This document shows positions 34,207 to 42,853 of a DNA stretch of 64,000 nucleotides, one piece after another (within the stretch, counting starts at the first letter, position 1; each line of letters opens with the position of its first letter). The notes under the pieces were generated by a model that saw only the letters and a list, made by a program, of their open reading frames with translations, was not told where the DNA came from and searched no databases. The translations under genes and the position numbers were made by a program. The stretch is from Stappia sp. Its GTDB lineage: Bacteria; Pseudomonadota; Alphaproteobacteria; Rhizobiales; Stappiaceae. Location: NCBI RefSeq assembly GCF_040110915.1, contig NZ_CP157793.1, positions 1,562,939 to 1,626,938 of the forward strand. The letters are read 5' to 3'.

Positions 34207-35375
34207 TGGCCGACGATCCTGCCACGCTGCGCGGTTCGCTGATCCTTGCGGCCGGCGCGATGACGGTCATGAGCGGCGCCGCGATCGCGCCTGCGCTCGG
34301 GCGCATGCACGCCGATCTTTCGATGGGAACCGGCGAGGGTGTGGATCGTCTCGTCCTCATCCTGCCGGCCATCGTCATCTTGTTCCTGGGTCCGGCGATC
34401 GGCCATCTGGCATCGCGTGTCCCACCACGGATCTTTCTCTGCGCAAGCCTTGTCGTACTGGCCGTTGTCGGTGCGATCGGCGGCCTCGCGTCCGGCTACA
34501 CCTGGCTGTTCCTCACGCGCACGATCCTCGGCCTGGCAACGGCGGCCGTGTTATGCGCGGCCACCGCGGCCATCCTGCGCTTCTATGACGGGCCGGCGCG
34601 CGGGCGGATGATGTCGGCGCAAACCGCCTGCAACACCGTGTCAGGTGTGGTTTTCATCGTCTGCGGAGGACTGCTCGCGACGGTCGACTGGCGCCTCGCG
34701 TTCCTCGTCTACCTGTTCGCCCTGCCCGTCGCCGCGCTTGCCTGGCGTGAGGAATGGGGGGCCACGACCGGGCGCACGATCGACGCACGCCCGGCGAGCG
34801 GCATCGGACACGATCTCCCCCTCCTGGCGCTGGTCGTGCTGGCCATGGGGGGCTTCTATCTTCTTCCGACACAGGTTCCATTTCTCCATGACCGGATCGA
34901 CGGTCCGGCGCAAGCGGCCCTCGTCATCGGTGCGGGAACGCTCGCAAGCGCCCCGTTCGCCATGCTGTCCCCGAGAGCAGCGCAGCGGATCGGACGCCTG
35001 CCCACAAGCCTTGCAGGCATCGCGGTTATGGCAATGGGAAACCTCATGATGGTCCTTGCGACGGGGCCGCTCATCGCGACCGTGGCGGCCGTCCTCATCG
35101 GAGGTGGATTCGGATTGATCCTGCCGCTCGCCATCCTGATGGTGATGGAACGCGCCGAACCGGGTGGGCGCGAGGCGAAGTCCGGTTGGGTCGCATCCGC
35201 GCTCTACTGCGGCCAGGTCTTCGCGGTTGCCTTCGCGACGCTCCTGCACGGTTTCGGAGCGGTTACTCCCTTCGCCGTCTTCGCCTTTGCCCTTAGCTGC
35301 GGCCTGTTGGCGGTCGGCGTTGGCGCCATGACGAGCATCGCGACCTGGCGCCGGGCCAGTCACAAAAACGAATGA
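34206..35375 (+). CDS. MFS transporter
   Basis: Inner-membrane major facilitator of 389 residues with about 12 hydrophobic segments. The loop motif 'GHLASRVPPRIFLCASLVVL' follows TM2, and 'RTILGLATAAVLCAATAAI' resembles the drug-efflux motif region. Half-way, 'ACNTVSGVVFIVCGGLLATVDWRLAFLVYLFALP' fits the DHA1-type antiporters. The ATG overlaps the preceding stop by one base (TGATG). It ends the plus-strand operon, so export of a small metabolite of the cluster is likely. It converges with trpC. Confidence 0.85.
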   Translation: MADDPATLRGSLILAAGAMTVMSGAAIAPALGRMHADLSMGTGEGVDRLVLILPAIVILFLGPAIGHLASRVPPRIFLCASLVVLAVVGAIGGLASGYTWLFLTRTILGLATAAVLCAATAAILRFYDGPARGRMMSAQTACNTVSGVVFIVCGGLLATVDWRLAFLVYLFALPVAALAWREEWGATTGRTIDARPASGIGHDLPLLALVVLAMGGFYLLPTQVPFLHDRIDGPAQAALVIGAGTLASAPFAMLSPRAAQRIGRLPTSLAGIAVMAMGNLMMVLATGPLIATVAAVLIGGGFGLILPLAILMVMERAEPGGREAKSGWVASALYCGQVFAVAFATLLHGFGAVTPFAVFAFALSCGLLAVGVGAMTSIATWRRASHKNE

Positions 35376-35459
35376 GGTCGAGGGGGCCGTGTCCGTGCCA
35401 CCTCGACGCGATCACACCGGACGCAGTGAAGGCCCGGAAAATGCGCGCGGCGGCTCTTG

Positions 35460-36182
35460 TCAGCGCGGGCCGGCGGCATCCGCCACCGGATGATCCAAGG
35501 CAATCGCGTCCATAAAGGCGCGCGCCATGCGTTCGGGGCTCTGCGGGCCCGACAACAATGCGGTCCCGACGAGGATCCCGTCGAACCCGCAATGCCGGGC
35601 GCGCGCAGCGTCCCCCGGGAAAAGAAACCCGCTCGCGCTGACCAGGAGGCCCGCATGAAGGGCACGCGCCTTTGGATAAAGGGCAAGACTGTGCGCAACG
35701 CCCCCATCATCGGTTTCGCGCACCCGAATGTTCCGGTTGTTGATGGCGAGGATCGCGCCGGCGGGAAGGTCGAGGCCGTCGAGCTCAGCAGCGGTCGCCG
35801 CCTCCACGAAGGGCGTCAGGCCAAGTTCAAGAGCCCGCTCCGCCAGACGCATCACGTCTTTCGTTCGCAGCAAGGCGCAGGTCAGGAGCACGGCGGACGC
35901 GCCGGCGTCAAGGCTGTCCTTCAAATGGCGGTTGGATACGATGAAGTCCTTGCGAAGGACGGGCAATCCCGTTTCCGCCAGGTCGGCGATCATGTCGATC
36001 GATCCGGCGTGCCACGTGCCGGTCGTGACGGACAGACACGCCGCGCCGGCTCTGGCATAGGCCTGGGCGATCTCGGCGATCGACATGGCGCCCAACAGCG
36101 CGCCGACCTTCGGCGAGGATGGCTTCACCTCCGCGATCAAGGGGGCGTTGGCGCCGGCGAGCGCCGTCCGGAAGTCCACCAT
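35460..36182 (-). CDS. trpC: Indole-3-glycerol phosphate synthase
   Basis: TIM-barrel enzyme of 240 residues, slightly shorter than usual (about 260) through a short N-terminus. Catalytic residues: Lys in 'LIAEVKPSSPKVG', Lys in 'LPVLRKDFIVSNRHL', Glu in 'LTPFVEAATAAEL', Asn in 'ILAINNRNIRV' and the Ser-Gly phosphate loop 'VSASGFLFPGD'. The ATG shares one base with the trpD stop (TGATG), so the two are coupled as in normal trpDC pairs. It is the last gene of the KS-ACAD-adenylation-ACP-trpD-trpC operon. Confidence 0.92.
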   Translation of the reverse strand: MVDFRTALAGANAPLIAEVKPSSPKVGALLGAMSIAEIAQAYARAGAACLSVTTGTWHAGSIDMIADLAETGLPVLRKDFIVSNRHLKDSLDAGASAVLLTCALLRTKDVMRLAERALELGLTPFVEAATAAELDGLDLPAGAILAINNRNIRVRETDDGGVAHSLALYPKARALHAGLLVSASGFLFPGDAARARHCGFDGILVGTALLSGPQSPERMARAFMDAIALDHPVADAAGPR

Positions 36183-37219
36183 CACGCGACCCGTCGCCGG
36201 GAGCGCTCGCTCGCGCGGGCCTGCGCATCCGCGAGTTTTCGGGCGGCGGCACCGGTGCGAATGGCCTCGCGCGTCCGCGCGATGCCCTCCCCCAGATCGG
36301 CCGCGTGACCGCTCATGCATAGAACGGCCGCGGCATTGAGCGCGACGGTTTCCGTCGCTTGCGCGCCCCCCTCGTTGTTCAGGATTGCCTTGAGCTCCCG
36401 TGCGTTGTGCTCGACGTCTCCCCCGGCGAGCGCATCGAGGCGCCCGCGGCGAAGACCGAGATCCTCCGGATCGACGATGGAGGGGGCCGCGTCGTCCGGC
36501 CAGGCGACGCGCATCGGGCCAATCGAAACGAATTCGTCGATGCCGCACTCAGCCCGCACCGTGAGCACGGACCGGCCGAACTCCGCCGAGACGGTTCGAA
36601 TGATGTCGAACAACACCGGTGTTGCAGCGCCGACCACGGCGCCGCGCGTCCGATAGGGGCAGATGAGCGGACCGAGCGCATTCACGAACCGACCGATCAT
36701 CTTGAACTCAAGCGGCATGGACGCCACGGCGAGCCGTCGGCAGATCGGCGCGTAGCCGGTCGCCGGCGCAAAGCCGATGCCCACTGTCTCCAGGCAATCC
36801 GCCAAAGCCTCATCCGACTGCGCCTTGGCAAGGCCCAGGACTTTGAGCACATCGAAGGAGCCGGCTCGGCTGGAAAACGCGGGAGATCCGGACTTGAGAA
36901 CCTTCGCCCCGGCTGCCGCCGCCACGAAAGCGGCCGTTGTCGAGATATTGAAGGTCGCGGGTCCGCCGCCGGTCCCGACAATGTTCACGGCTTCGTCCGA
37001 CGCGGGGAGATCGATCGGCGGATACGTCTCCTCGACATACCGCACGAAGCCGACGACCCGTTCATGGGTGAACGGTGTCGCCGACAGCGCGGCAAGCACC
37101 GCGACCGTCTCCGGTTTTGGACGCGCCCCGGCGTCGGTGGCCCTCCAGTACTCGACCATGCTATCGATGTCAGGCGTTTCGCCCGCCACGATCGCAGCAG
37201 CGGTCGCGTCGTGGGACAT
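36182..37219 (-). CDS. trpD: Anthranilate phosphoribosyltransferase
   Basis: Enzyme of 345 residues that adds phosphoribosyl to anthranilate. 'NIVGTGGGPATFNISTTAAF' is the PRPP-binding loop and 'KSGSPAFSSRAGSFDVLKVLG' the next conserved block. 'RFVNALGPLICPYRTRGAVVGAA' and the acidic pair in 'ECGIDEFVSIGP' (DE motif for Mg) are present. It lies 32 bases after the acyl carrier protein gene and is coupled to trpC. A pathway gene inside the ketosynthase/adenylation operon ties tryptophan synthesis to the assembly genes. Confidence 0.93.
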   Translation of the reverse strand: MSHDATAAAIVAGETPDIDSMVEYWRATDAGARPKPETVAVLAALSATPFTHERVVGFVRYVEETYPPIDLPASDEAVNIVGTGGGPATFNISTTAAFVAAAAGAKVLKSGSPAFSSRAGSFDVLKVLGLAKAQSDEALADCLETVGIGFAPATGYAPICRRLAVASMPLEFKMIGRFVNALGPLICPYRTRGAVVGAATPVLFDIIRTVSAEFGRSVLTVRAECGIDEFVSIGPMRVAWPDDAAPSIVDPEDLGLRRGRLDALAGGDVEHNARELKAILNNEGGAQATETVALNAAAVLCMSGHAADLGEGIARTREAIRTGAAARKLADAQARASERSRRRVA

Positions 37220-37251
37220 GTCACCTCTCCCGGCGTTGTGCGCTTGCGCCC

Positions 37252-37494
37252 TCAGCTCTTCGCGGAGAGCAGGGATCCGATAGAGTTCAGCGACTTGTAC
37301 AGATCGACATCCAGTTCCTCGGGGGCGATCGCAACGCTCAGTTCGTCCTCGAGAAATGCGACCAGCCTCAGGACGCCCAGGCTGTCGATGATCCCGCTTT
37401 CGATGAGATCAAGGTCTTCCGGCAGATCCGCGGGGCTGATGTCGGGGGCGAATTCGTTGGTGATGAATTCCCGCACGACCGTCAATTGGCTCAT
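37252..37494 (-). CDS. Acyl/peptidyl carrier protein
   Basis: Small carrier of 80 residues with 4'-phosphopantetheine attachment at Ser38 in 'LIESGIIDSLGVLRLVAFLEDE'. The helix-loop layout and acidic nature are typical. Start at ATG 37494 with GGAGG five bases before; an earlier ATG (37506) precedes the ribosome site. It directly follows the adenylation gene and precedes trpD. In pyrrole pathways an analogous small carrier holds the prolyl/pyrrolyl thioester. No phosphopantetheinyl transferase is seen in the window. Confidence 0.9.
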   Translation of the reverse strand: MSQLTVVREFITNEFAPDISPADLPEDLDLIESGIIDSLGVLRLVAFLEDELSVAIAPEELDVDLYKSLNSIGSLLSAKS

Positions 37495-37515
37495 CATATC
37501 CTCCATGATTTGTCT

Positions 37516-39033
37516 TCAGGCAGTGGAAGCGGCGGCCGAATTCGGCGATGCCGCGATGGTCTTCCGACAGATCTTTCCGTTGGAATTCTTCGGAAGCGGA
37601 TCGGACGTCAGACAGAACGATTTGGGGATCGCGTAGGCGGGAAGGGTTTGCATCGCGTGCATGCGCAATCCAAGGCTCTTCACCTCGGGGTCGTCGCTGC
37701 TCACCACGGCCGCCAACTGATCGTTTTCGCCGAGGAAAACCGCGGTCTCGCGCACGCCCGGATGGCGCATGAGACATGCCTCGATCTCGGCAAGATCGAC
37801 ACGATAGCCGTTGACCTTTCGCACGCTGTCGATCCGTCCAAGGATATAGACGAGACCATCGGCATCCATGCGCACACGGTCCCCGGTCCGGTAGTAGGTC
37901 TTGCCCTCGAATTGTCCACTGACGCGCCTGGTCAGCTCGGGGTCCGCATACCCGATCATCATGGTAGGACACCGAACCCAAAGCTCTCCTTCCTCGCCCG
38001 GTTCGACGCGCCGCGCGTCGGGGGTCATCACCAGATGGTCCGTGTAGGGCAAGGGGCGGCCGAGCGGCAGCGGATCGGGCACGTGATCCCTGGGCACATC
38101 GTAGAAGAACGTGTCGTTCGTCTCGGTGCAACCGTAGATATTCGTCAGGCGGGCGTTCGGGAAGGCGCGGGCGATCCCGGCCAGACGCGCCGCCGACATC
38201 GGTTCGCCGGCAAACAGCACGCAACGCACGCTCGGAAACACCCGTCCACCGGCGGCATCGACGATCATGCCGAGCGCGGACGGTGTCGCGTGAAGGACCG
38301 TCACGCCATGGTCGGCGATCATCGCAGACAGCCGTGCGCCACTGCGCGCCGCCGCGGAGTCCGCGAGAACCAGCGACGCGCCCCGCGACAGGCCGACGAA
38401 GATATCCAGGAAGGAAAGGTCGAACGCCAGCGGAGAATGGCTGAGCAGGACGTCACCGGAACACACGCCGAACTCCGCGGCGACCCATTCGCAAAACGTG
38501 CCGATCGCATCCGCGCCGATGCGAACCTGTTTCGGAACCCCGGTCGAGCCGGACGTATGCAGGACGGCGGCACAGCCGGCCGGCATCGCACATCCGTTGA
38601 CGCCGGCCTCCAGGTCTTCCGCTTCCCCGAGATCCAGAAGAGGGGTTCCTGTTTCCGCGGCCCAGCCCTGTAGCTTTTCGCGGGTCGATGCGTCGACGAT
38701 GACGGCGCTGGGCCTCAAACCGGCGAGAATATCGATCCAGCGGCCTTTCGGATGGGTCGGATCGAGGGGGGCATAGGCGCGGCCGGCCGCGAGCACGCCA
38801 AGCACGGCGGCGATCGTCGCGGGGTGCTTTTGCGCACACACCGCCACCGCGCCAGTGCCAAGGGGCTCGAGATGCCCTGTGATACGCAGAGCCGCGCGTC
38901 GGATGCCGTCGAATGAAACGGTCTCGGTTGAATCCGAAATCGTTCCGGCGGCCCCCCCGGCGAGATCGGCCAACAGCCTGTCGGCAAGATCCTGTGGCGC
39001 GAGGGCGTGCGGCGACATGACACGATCGAGCAT
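37516..39033 (-). CDS. Stand-alone amino-acid adenylation enzyme (probable L-prolyl-[carrier protein] ligase)
   Basis: AMP-forming ligase of 505 residues. Core motifs: 'AAVLHTSGSTGVPKQV' (A3), Asp205 in 'SPLAFDLSFLDIF' (the Asp that binds an alpha-amino group), 'NIYGCTETNDTFFYDVP' (A5), 'YRTGDRVRMDADGLVYILGRIDSVRKVNGYRVD' (A7-A8) and the catalytic Lys in 'NSNGKICRK' (A10). The neighbours (small carrier protein and acyl-CoA dehydrogenase) match the proline-to-pyrrole trio. Start at ATG 39033 with GAGGGA 7 bases before; a GTG at 39048 overlaps the dehydrogenase stop. Proline specificity is from context, not from a decoded pocket. Confidence 0.82.
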   Translation of the reverse strand: MLDRVMSPHALAPQDLADRLLADLAGGAAGTISDSTETVSFDGIRRAALRITGHLEPLGTGAVAVCAQKHPATIAAVLGVLAAGRAYAPLDPTHPKGRWIDILAGLRPSAVIVDASTREKLQGWAAETGTPLLDLGEAEDLEAGVNGCAMPAGCAAVLHTSGSTGVPKQVRIGADAIGTFCEWVAAEFGVCSGDVLLSHSPLAFDLSFLDIFVGLSRGASLVLADSAAARSGARLSAMIADHGVTVLHATPSALGMIVDAAGGRVFPSVRCVLFAGEPMSAARLAGIARAFPNARLTNIYGCTETNDTFFYDVPRDHVPDPLPLGRPLPYTDHLVMTPDARRVEPGEEGELWVRCPTMMIGYADPELTRRVSGQFEGKTYYRTGDRVRMDADGLVYILGRIDSVRKVNGYRVDLAEIEACLMRHPGVRETAVFLGENDQLAAVVSSDDPEVKSLGLRMHAMQTLPAYAIPKSFCLTSDPLPKNSNGKICRKTIAASPNSAAASTA

Positions 39034-39044
39034 GACGTGGTCCC

Positions 39045-40217
39045 TCACAGTCCAAGCATTGCGGCGATGCGGTTGCGCTGAATGTCGGATGTCCCGGAGT
39101 AGATGAGACCGCCGACCGCGTTTCGCAGCCCGGCCTCGATGCCGGTTTCCGCCATGTAGCCGGCCCCACCGAAGAGGGTGATCGCGTCGAGCGAGTTGGC
39201 GACATTGGCCTCGGAAATCGCGAGCTTCGCGGTTGCGATGTCCAGGGAGGCACGCCCTCCCCCGCTCAGCGCGCCGAGCGCGCGCGTCAGCCAGATGCGG
39301 GCCGTTTCGACCCGCAGATGCATGTTGGCGATCTTATGGGAAACGGCCTGATAGCTTCCGATCGCGCTGCCGAACTGCTGTCGTGTCTTGGCGTGCTCGA
39401 TACACCGCTGAAGTTGCGTCTGCATCTCGCCGACCTGGAGCGCGAAGACACATACGATTTCCCACTTCATCACGTAGTCGAGAATGGAAAAGCCCTGTCC
39501 GTCGCGCCCAATGCGGTCGGCACCGGCGACGGGGACATCATCGAAATGCATGTCCGCCATCGGCGCGGTTCTCAACCCGTGTTTCTTGCGCGGCTTGCCG
39601 ATCGTGACTTGGGGGGCCGCGCAATCGACCAGGAGCGCACTGAAGCCGCCAAGGGCCCCCTTGCTCGGGTTCGTGATGGCGTAAACGACACAAACATCGG
39701 CGATCGGCGCATTGGAAATGTAGCATTTCTCGCCGCGTACCAGATACCCGTCCGGCACAACCTTCGCCGCTGTCTTCATGGCGAAGGCATCGGATCCGCT
39801 GTCCGGCTCCGTGATCGCATGGGCGCCGATCCGCGTGCCGGCGGCCAGGTCCGGCAGAAGCCGCTCCTGCATGTCCCGGCTCGCGAATTTTTCGATCGGA
39901 ATGCACGTGCTGCAAAGATGGCTTGCGAGCGTGAAGCCGAGACCGCTATCGGGGCAAAGTCTGCCGAAACGCATCAGCACTTCGGCGAGTTCGGTTGCGC
40001 TCAGGCCAAGCCCCCCGAACTCCTCAGGCACGGTGAGCGCCGTCAGCCCGGCATCGCAAAGCGCCTGCCACCGGGCCGGGTCGAAGCGGCCCGCCTGATC
40101 ATCCGTGATCCAATTGCCGTTCAACTCGTCGCGCCAACGCTCGAGACCGTCGCACAAGTCGGCGACGAGCTCCGAGCGATGGGGACGCGGCGCGCGCGGA
40201 GGCTGGACAAGTGTCAT
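39045..40217 (-). CDS. Acyl-CoA dehydrogenase family flavoenzyme (probable prolyl-carrier-protein oxidase)
   Basis: FAD enzyme of 390 residues: 'GAHAITEPDSGSDAFAMKTAA' (flavin loop), 'MADMHFDDVPV', and near the end 'IYSGTSDIQRNRIAAMLGL'. The common catalytic Glu of the YEGTS motif is Ser here. Instead Glu253 in 'DYVMKWEIV' aligns without gaps to the catalytic Glu of isovaleryl-CoA dehydrogenase, the arrangement expected for prolyl-carrier oxidases (PltE, RedW, CloN3 types). With the adjacent adenylation enzyme and carrier this predicts pyrrolyl-2-carboxyl-S-carrier formation. The ATG overlaps the ketosynthase stop by 4 bases. Confidence 0.84.
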   Translation of the reverse strand: MTLVQPPRAPRPHRSELVADLCDGLERWRDELNGNWITDDQAGRFDPARWQALCDAGLTALTVPEEFGGLGLSATELAEVLMRFGRLCPDSGLGFTLASHLCSTCIPIEKFASRDMQERLLPDLAAGTRIGAHAITEPDSGSDAFAMKTAAKVVPDGYLVRGEKCYISNAPIADVCVVYAITNPSKGALGGFSALLVDCAAPQVTIGKPRKKHGLRTAPMADMHFDDVPVAGADRIGRDGQGFSILDYVMKWEIVCVFALQVGEMQTQLQRCIEHAKTRQQFGSAIGSYQAVSHKIANMHLRVETARIWLTRALGALSGGGRASLDIATAKLAISEANVANSLDAITLFGGAGYMAETGIEAGLRNAVGGLIYSGTSDIQRNRIAAMLGL

Positions 40218-41467
40218 GGTGATCCGTGCTCCCGTGCCTGAAAGAGGAGGCTGCAATTGATCCCGCCAAACCCGAGCGAATTGCTCATGGCGAAGTGCCC
40301 ATGTATCGGCGCCGGGCCGTCCGGACCCGGCATGGGAAACCCCGTGTCCTCCGGTGTCACGGTTGTGTTCATCGCCGGGGCGGAGCGCGTGCGAAGGGCG
40401 AGAACGGTGATCAATGCCTCGATCGCCCCGGCGCTGCCGAGAAGATGCCCGGTGGCCCCCTTGGTGGAACTGATCAGCGGGCGTTTGCCCTGCGCGGGAA
40501 AAATCCGGTCGAGCGCCTCGGTCTCCGCCTTGTCATTCACGGGCGTTCCGGTTCCGTGACAATTGACGTACCCCACCGCGTCGGGCTCGACCGCCGCGCG
40601 TTGCAGCGCCTGCCGCATGGCCTGGGACAAACCGTCCGGACTTGGATGCGTGATGTGATGGGCATCGATGCTGAGACCCACGTCCACCAAATAGGCGAGC
40701 GGCTCAACGCCCCGCTCCCGCGCATGCGCTTCATCCTCCAGGACCAGCATCGCGGCCCCATCCCCGATGACCATGCCGCGCCGTCCCTTGTCGAAGGGGC
40801 GACAACTCTCGCGATCCATCGCCCGAAGGGCGTTGAAGCCGGCATAGTCGGCAGCGCGCATGCGATCCGACCCGCCGACAAGCATGATCGGCGCGTCGCC
40901 GCTTCGGATCCGCGAAAAGGCATAGGATATCGCGAGCGAGGAACTCGCACAGGCGCAGGAGAAATTCGCGAACGGTCCGTTGAGGCCGAATGTCCGCGCC
41001 ATGATGGCCGCCGTGGAAGCGGGCACCGCCGCCTCCAGGTAGGATGCGCTGCGCCCGGTCTCGGATCCGCCGTCATCCGCCAGCGTGTCGAGGAACTTGT
41101 CCATCATGCCGCCGCTGGTCGTGGCAAGCGCGATCCCGCATTGATCCGCCTTCGGGCCCAGGATCTGCGCGTTTTCGAGCGCTTCGGCTCCGGCACGCAG
41201 ACCATGTGCGGCACATTCCAGATCCGCATCGGACAGGCGGGCGATGTCGTAGACTTCCAGATATTGCGCCAGGGCCTCGCGAACCGTGTCGGGATGTGTC
41301 GCATAGGCCTTTTGCGCGCGAAACGCGTGGGTGTCGAAATGGGCCGGCCGATCCGGCAGACCCCCGCCGCCCATCAACCAGGCGGTGAACGCGGGAAGAC
41401 CAATGGCGTCGCGAACGACGACACCCAGTCCGGTTACGGCTACGGCGGGTTTTATCGGTGCCTCCAT
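40214..41467 (-). CDS. Beta-ketoacyl-ACP synthase (FabF-like, type II)
   Basis: Condensing enzyme of 417 residues with an intact Cys-His-His triad: Cys173 in 'FSCACASSSLAI', His304 in 'NCHGTGTPVNDKAE' and His341 in 'GATGHLLGSAGAIE'. 'PFDKGRRGMVIGDGAAMLVLE' and 'SNSLGFGGINCSLLF' are further KS motifs. It could extend the pyrrolyl thioester or another acyl-carrier with malonyl-ACP. It is coupled (4-base overlap) to the dehydrogenase gene and follows a second, inactive-looking KS-like protein by 3 bases, as in KS/chain-length-factor pairs. Confidence 0.9.
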   Translation of the reverse strand: MEAPIKPAVAVTGLGVVVRDAIGLPAFTAWLMGGGGLPDRPAHFDTHAFRAQKAYATHPDTVREALAQYLEVYDIARLSDADLECAAHGLRAGAEALENAQILGPKADQCGIALATTSGGMMDKFLDTLADDGGSETGRSASYLEAAVPASTAAIMARTFGLNGPFANFSCACASSSLAISYAFSRIRSGDAPIMLVGGSDRMRAADYAGFNALRAMDRESCRPFDKGRRGMVIGDGAAMLVLEDEAHARERGVEPLAYLVDVGLSIDAHHITHPSPDGLSQAMRQALQRAAVEPDAVGYVNCHGTGTPVNDKAETEALDRIFPAQGKRPLISSTKGATGHLLGSAGAIEALITVLALRTRSAPAMNTTVTPEDTGFPMPGPDGPAPIHGHFAMSNSLGFGGINCSLLFQAREHGSP

Positions 41468-41470
41468 CGT

Positions 41471-42439
41471 TCAATTCAGTCTTATTCCGGCGGCAATTCC
41501 GCCGGTTGCCGGATCGCAGGCGCCGATCATCCAATGCTGCGGGATCGTCGCGCCATCCAGAGGCCGGTCACGCGTCAGAAGTTGCGCCAGTTCGACCAAT
41601 CCGCTTGCCCCGATGCACTCGCCGGCATCGAGACGCGCGGCGGGCGTGACGTGATCGCAGAACTCCTCGGAGGTGTGACTGACGGCAAAGCCGAAGGACT
41701 CAACGTCGCGCCCGAACACGCGTCTCTCCAGACCGGCACCTCGACCGCGCGCCCGATTGAGCGCAGCCGACCCGGTGACATCGGCAAGGCCCCTTGCCCC
41801 ACGCGCCGTCGCGACATCGGCGCGCTCCAGAAGCACGCAGACCATCGCCTCCCGCACCGGTCCCCCGGACCAGGACGCGCGACGGATGTGGTCGTCGATG
41901 GGCGACCCGAAGTCCTCGAAACCGGTGACGATGACGCGGTCGCACCGGCTGTCGTTGAGCCAATCGAGGCCGCATTGGAGTGCTTCCATCCCGGCCGCCC
42001 TGGAACTCACCAAAGTCGTGCAAGGGCCTTTGAAGCCAAACTCGATCGCGCAGGCGGATACCGGGTAGTTGTGCGTTGCCTGGGCGAAACGCACCGCGTC
42101 GATCCCCTTGGGCCCATGTCTGGCAAGCCGGCGATGCATATCGAACACGATCGAGCAGCCGTATCGCGAGCCTGACACCAATCCGGTGCCGGCTCCCGCG
42201 GCCATATCCCGCGACAAGCCCCCCCGCGCCAGAACCTCAGTCACGAGCCGAGACAACCGAAACGACACGATCGTATGACGGCGGCGTTCCCTTGCATCAT
42301 GTGCCTCGAACGCGCTTCGATCCAATCGGAACAAAGAAAAATGGCCAGGGGACGCGTCCGACGACTGCAGATCGGGCGGGAGGCTGGTCCCATCTGCAAA
42401 GTCCATTGCAATTGCGGAAATCACGATGGAAGGTTTCAT
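41471..42439 (-). CDS. Beta-ketoacyl synthase-like protein lacking the active-site Cys (chain-length-factor-like)
   Basis: Short thiolase-fold protein of 322 residues (normal KS about 410). The nucleophile region reads 'CTTLVSSRAAGMEALQCGL', with Arg147 at the Cys position, checked on the nucleotide sequence. The first catalytic His is not found, and the second region reads 'ECIGASGLVELAQLL' without His. It starts at ATG 42439; a TTG at 42448 is possible. Its position directly upstream of an intact KS suggests a heterodimer partner that shapes chain length. Decay of a once-active KS is an alternative, but the frame is clean. Confidence 0.78.
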   Translation of the reverse strand: MKPSIVISAIAMDFADGTSLPPDLQSSDASPGHFSLFRLDRSAFEAHDARERRRHTIVSFRLSRLVTEVLARGGLSRDMAAGAGTGLVSGSRYGCSIVFDMHRRLARHGPKGIDAVRFAQATHNYPVSACAIEFGFKGPCTTLVSSRAAGMEALQCGLDWLNDSRCDRVIVTGFEDFGSPIDDHIRRASWSGGPVREAMVCVLLERADVATARGARGLADVTGSAALNRARGRGAGLERRVFGRDVESFGFAVSHTSEEFCDHVTPAARLDAGECIGASGLVELAQLLTRDRPLDGATIPQHWMIGACDPATGGIAAGIRLN

Positions 42440-42853
42440 CAGGACCAATCCCCTGGCAAGTTCATTCAGACTCGCGACCGGCGCTCAAAGAATTTCATTG
42501 ATCCGACATCCGAAAATCGGACGAAGAGATGGAGCTCAAGCCCCTTTTCATCACATATTCGGCTTGACTTTTTACTTCCGCCAAAGCGATGAAAGCGTTT
42601 ATTCGGATTTTCTTACTTTTTCTGAGGCAATTGTATAATAAGAAAGCTGATTTAAATTTGATTTTTTGTAAAATAATGTTCTCAGTGCGATCAAATATGA
42701 GACATACCCGACGTGCAAAATCACGTGATGCAGTTGCGTTCCACGCGTGAACACAGTCGCCGTCACATCGGGTCATTCGCCGGCATCAAACAGAAAAGCG
42801 CCCCTCACAGGGGGCGCTTCAAAGGCGCGGGCTCGGCTCTCGGGTTGGCGTGA
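42440..42853. promoter_or_regulatory. AT-rich promoter region of the KS-trpC operon, with a terminator from the upstream operon
   Basis: No gene supported. AT-rich from about 42530 to 42720 (for example AATTTGATTTTTTGTAAAAT near 42660), probably containing the promoter of the minus-strand operon beginning at 42439. An imperfect inverted repeat around ATCCGACATCCGAAAATCGGA lies near 42501-42521. Confidence 0.5.
42796..42819 (-). terminator. Intrinsic terminator of the regulator-kinase-transglutaminase operon
   Basis: A 9-bp stem (AAGCGCCCC at 42796-42804 with GGGGCGCTT at 42811-42819) with a 6-base loop, 34 bases past the stop at 42854. Read on the minus strand it ends in CGCTTTTCTGTTTG, a good T-rich tail. 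Confidence 0.8.
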
